Shown piece by piece: positions 61,271 to 64,000 of a DNA stretch of 64,000 nucleotides. The position numbers and the translations under genes are program-made. Positions within the stretch are counted from its first letter, which is position 1, and the number at the start of each line of letters is the position of its first letter. Source of the DNA: Shinella sp. CPCC 101442 (GTDB lineage: Bacteria; Pseudomonadota; Alphaproteobacteria; Rhizobiales; Rhizobiaceae); assembly GCF_024704725.1 (NCBI RefSeq), contig NZ_JALIQS010000006.1, forward strand, positions 1 to 64,000, written 5' to 3'. Under the pieces are notes generated by a model. The model saw nothing but the letters and a program-made list of their open reading frames with translations. It was not told where the DNA came from and made no database searches.

Positions 61271-62593
61271 TCAGTTCTTCAGCTCTGCCTTTTCCGGATT
61301 GGCCGGGAAGGACTTGTCGGTCTTCTGGCCACGCAGCAGCTCCAGCGCATACTGGAGCTGGAGGTCGTCCTTGGCTTCCGGCGGCACGTAGGCGGCGGAA
61401 CCGGAACCCTGGTCCGTCTCGCTCTGGCCCTGGATATGGCCGCGCAGGCTGGATTCGCCAGCGGTCTCGAGCTTGCCCTGCAACTCGGCCGGCAGCGGCT
61501 GCTCGACCGTGATGTCAGGCGTGATGCCCGTGCCCTGGATCGACTTGCCCGAGGGCGTGTAGTAGAGCGCGGTCGTCAGGCGCAGCGCGCCGGCATCGCC
61601 CATCGGGATGATGGTCTGGACCGAGCCCTTGCCGAAGGACCGCGTGCCGAGCACGGTGGCACGGCGCAGGTCCTGCAACGCGCCGGCGACGATTTCCGAC
61701 GCCGACGCCGAACCGCCGTTGACCATGACGATGACGGGCTTGCCGTCGGTGATGTCGCCCGGGGTCGCGTTGAAGCGGCGGGTCTCGTCTTCGTTGCGGC
61801 CGCGGGTCGAAACGACCTCACCGCGCTCCAGGAAGGCATCGGAGACGTTGATCGCCTGGTCGAGCAGGCCGCCCGGATTGAGGCGGAGGTCGAGCACGTA
61901 GCCCTTCAGCTTGTCGGCCGGAACCTCTTCCTTGATCTTGTTGATCGCAGCTTCCAGGTCGTCATAGGTCTTCTCGGTGAAGGAGATGACGCGCAGGTAG
62001 CCGACGTCGCCCTCGACGCGGGACTTGACGGCCCGGACGGCAATGATGTCGCGCATGATCGTCAGCTCGATCGGCTTGTCGGCACCCTTGCGGATCAGCG
62101 TCAGCTTGATCGGCGTGTTGACCGCGCCGCGCATCTTCTCGACCGCTTCTTCAAGCTTGAGGCCACGCACATCGGCGCCGTCGATCTTCGAAATGAAGTC
62201 GCCGGCCAGAACGCCTGCGCGGGCGGCCGGCGTGTCGTCGATCGGCGTGATGACCTTGACGAGTTCATCTTCCATCGTGACTTCGATGCCGAGGCCGCCG
62301 AATTCGCCGCGCGTCTGCGTGCGCATGTCGTCGGCGTCCTTGGCATTCATGTAGGACGAATGCGGGTCGAGCGAGGTGAGCATGCCGTTGATGGCGTTCT
62401 CGATCAGCTGGTCTTCCTTCGGCGGCGTCACGTACTGCGCGCGCACACGCTCGAACACATCGCCGAAGATGGAAAGCTCGCGATAGGTCGACGAGCCGGC
62501 GGCTTCGGCGGGCAGCGTTGCCGTGTTGATGACGCTCATGGCCGTCGCACCCATGAGTGCACCGACGAGAACGAGTGAAGCCCTACGAATCAT
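61271..62593 (-). CDS. ctpA: Carboxyl-terminal processing protease
   Basis: A 440-aa S41 protease. A signal peptide (about 1-30, RRASLVLVGALMGATAMS) is followed by the family helix (FERVRAQYVTPP), a PDZ domain (about 80-170; GGLGIEVT, LAGDFISKIDG) and the catalytic core with the Ser in NGGSASASEIVAGAL (about 300-314) and the Lys in SFGKGSV (about 328). It trims or degrades periplasmic proteins. The start ATG 62593 lies 11 bp inside the EnvC-like gene, so both are coupled; Ctp proteases often control M23 hydrolases. Confidence 0.95.
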   Translation of the reverse strand: MIRRASLVLVGALMGATAMSVINTATLPAEAAGSSTYRELSIFGDVFERVRAQYVTPPKEDQLIENAINGMLTSLDPHSSYMNAKDADDMRTQTRGEFGGLGIEVTMEDELVKVITPIDDTPAARAGVLAGDFISKIDGADVRGLKLEEAVEKMRGAVNTPIKLTLIRKGADKPIELTIMRDIIAVRAVKSRVEGDVGYLRVISFTEKTYDDLEAAINKIKEEVPADKLKGYVLDLRLNPGGLLDQAINVSDAFLERGEVVSTRGRNEDETRRFNATPGDITDGKPVIVMVNGGSASASEIVAGALQDLRRATVLGTRSFGKGSVQTIIPMGDAGALRLTTALYYTPSGKSIQGTGITPDITVEQPLPAELQGKLETAGESSLRGHIQGQSETDQGSGSAAYVPPEAKDDLQLQYALELLRGQKTDKSFPANPEKAELKN

Positions 62594-64000
62594 TGCGTGC
62601 CTTTCCAGAATATTTGGCGGACCACCACGGTTGGGAATCAACCGGTTTTCCGTTCTTTCGGAATTCAATGTAGAGTGTCGGCTTGTCTGTTTCCAGCGTC
62701 AAAGCGTTGACACTCGCGACCCTTTTTTCACCCATCACGGCGAGCGGTTCACCCGCCACGACGAACTGTCCTTCCCGCACGTTCACCTTGTCCATGCCCG
62801 AGAGCACCAGATGGTAGCCCTCGCCGGCATTCAGGATGATCATGCGGCCATAGCTGCGAAACGTTCCGGCAAAGACGATCCATCCGTCCGACGGCGCCGT
62901 GACGAGGGCGCCCGCATTGGTCGCCAGCGTCACGCCCTGCGATTCGTGGCCGGTGCCGTCCGCTTCGCCGAACCGGCGCAGCACGTCGCCCGCCGCGGGA
63001 TAGTCGAGTTTTGCCTGCAATTCCTGAAATTCGTATGCCGGAGCAATGCGGTTTTTGTCGGGCACGCTGTCGCGGGCGAGAGCCCTCGCCTTCTCGCGTT
63101 CGGCGTCCGATTGGTTGCGCCGTTCTTCTTCCTGGGACTTGGCGAGCGCTGCGGCATCGCGTACCGAACCGATCTCGCGCTCGAGGCCACCGATGAGCCC
63201 TTCGAGACTGGTCGCGCGCGCCGCCAGTTCTTCGGCACGGCGGCGCTCGGCGGCGAGCGTACGATTGTTCGTCGTGGCAAGCGCCTCGTTCTGGGCAATC
63301 AGCAGTTCGGACCGCTTTTCCTCCTCGACGCGCAACTGCATGGCGTCGGTCAGTTCCGTGCGCTCGCGGTCGATGTCGCTCTTGATGTCCATCAGTGCGG
63401 AGAGGTCGTCGATGAGTTCGTTCGTCTCCTTGCGGATACCGGGCACGACGGCGCCAAGCAGGATGGCGCTGCGCACCGAAGAGAGTGCGTCATCCGGCGT
63501 CACCAGCAAAGCGGGCGGGGGATTGCGGCCCATGCGCTGGAGGGCGGCGAGCACTTCGGAAAGAAGGCCGCGGCGGTCGTGCAGCGAAGCGCGCACGCCC
63601 GCCTCGCGCTCGCGCATGCCTTCGAGCCGCTTTTCGCCGGCGAGGATCTTCTCTTCCATGTCCTTGCGCATCGCCGCGGATTTCAGGATTTCGTCGCGCA
63701 GGCTCTGGCGCGATTTTTCCAGCTTGGCGATTTCGGCTTCCAGCGCCTTCGTCTTCTCGTCGGAGACGGTGATCGACTGGGAAAGCGCTTCAAGCTCGCG
63801 GCGCGTGCTGTCGCGGCGCAGCGACAGGGCGGCGGCGGGATCGACCGCGGCCTTTGGCAGGGATCCGGTCTTTTCCAGCGTGACGTCGGCCTCGTTCGGC
63901 TCTGCGAAGATGGGGGCGGGCAACAGGACGAGCGAGAGCACAGCCGAAAGCACTGCCGGCCGCAGCAGGCGGCTGGCAGCTTTACCCGGACTGGCTGTGC
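62583..64000 (-). CDS. EnvC-like murein hydrolase activator (degenerate LytM), 5' end outside
   Basis: The frame is open to the right edge, and residues just before GTG 63953 (SRLLRP) form a good signal-peptide n-region, so the true start is probably beyond the window. After a signal peptide ending PIFA come two long coiled coils (about 45-125 and 175-290 from GTG) and a C-terminal M23/LytM domain (about 315-455). Zinc ligands look lost: ESQGV replaces the HxxxD block and LYIEFRKNG has Tyr for His, as in EnvC, which activates amidases rather than cutting itself. Overlaps ctpA by 11 bp. Confidence 0.88.
   Translation of the reverse strand, partial: TASPGKAASRLLRPAVLSAVLSLVLLPAPIFAEPNEADVTLEKTGSLPKAAVDPAAALSLRRDSTRRELEALSQSITVSDEKTKALEAEIAKLEKSRQSLRDEILKSAAMRKDMEEKILAGEKRLEGMREREAGVRASLHDRRGLLSEVLAALQRMGRNPPPALLVTPDDALSSVRSAILLGAVVPGIRKETNELIDDLSALMDIKSDIDRERTELTDAMQLRVEEEKRSELLIAQNEALATTNNRTLAAERRRAEELAARATSLEGLIGGLEREIGSVRDAAALAKSQEEERRNQSDAEREKARALARDSVPDKNRIAPAYEFQELQAKLDYPAAGDVLRRFGEADGTGHESQGVTLATNAGALVTAPSDGWIVFAGTFRSYGRMIILNAGEGYHLVLSGMDKVNVREGQFVVAGEPLAVMGEKRVASVNALTLETDKPTLYIEFRKNGKPVDSQPWWSAKYSGKARNDS

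Overview
The window is a 64-kb, high-GC stretch of an alphaproteobacterial chromosome, most likely Rhizobiaceae (Rhizobium, Agrobacterium, Ensifer or Shinella type). Reasons: the order of genes around hemE and parAB, a 180-kDa-class NAD-glutamate dehydrogenase, a TrcR-type cell-cycle regulator, DUF1674 and Tim44-domain proteins, and GANTC clustering in the origin. The genus cannot be fixed from the sequence alone. No tRNA, rRNA, IS element, prophage or CRISPR array was seen; the window reads as conserved core chromosome.

Layout. Positions 1-7.7 kb hold the start of gabD, a nitroreductase, a decayed Ada zinc-domain remnant, gyrB, a leftward tim44-mltA-smr-xre operon, fxsA and secB. Positions 7.8-11.4 kb hold a leftward operon (PPDK-regulatory kinase, maf, aroE, coaE, dnaQ) that starts at the edge of the putative chromosomal origin. 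The origin (11,388-11,790) lies between that operon and hemE. It carries two perfect and two one-mismatch DnaA boxes, seven GANTC sites and an A+T-rich end. Rightward from it run hemE-hemJ, rho, mnmE-mnmG-rsmG and parA-parB. Six parS sites flank parAB between 9.9 and 31.0 kb, several built into start, stop or internal codons. Facing parB is the overlapping leuS-lptE-holA operon.

Positions 25-38 kb hold yggS, a propionyl-CoA synthetase, trcR, acetyl-CoA synthetase, a DUF1674 gene, htpX-rsmB, a heparinase-like gene, purH and an MFS transporter. Positions 38.5-50.4 kb hold the giant NAD-GDH, pdxY, a beta carbonic anhydrase, a lytic transglycosylase, asd, an MHS-family transporter with a large periplasmic insert, and a PAP2 phosphatase. 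Upstream of asd is a 39-codon leader ORF whose last 12 codons are almost all Thr and Lys, which suggests translational attenuation by end products of the aspartate pathway.

Positions 50.5-64 kb hold leuD-ridA-leuB, a small membrane protein, a CoA-ester lyase with a DUF1737 partner, a zincin-like metallopeptidase, bfd-bfr (with a Pho-box-like direct repeat and an Irr/ICE-like dyad upstream), a 989-residue RTX protein preceded by paired palindromes, and a leftward cell-envelope set (EnvC/LytM-like factor, CtpA protease, divergent polysaccharide deacetylase, RppH).

The common theme of the first half is chromosome replication and segregation. The most unusual observations are the Thr/Lys leader before asd, the coding-embedded parS sites that use one asymmetric sequence in both orientations, the regulatory dyads before bfd and the RTX gene, and the large periplasmic insert in the MHS transporter.
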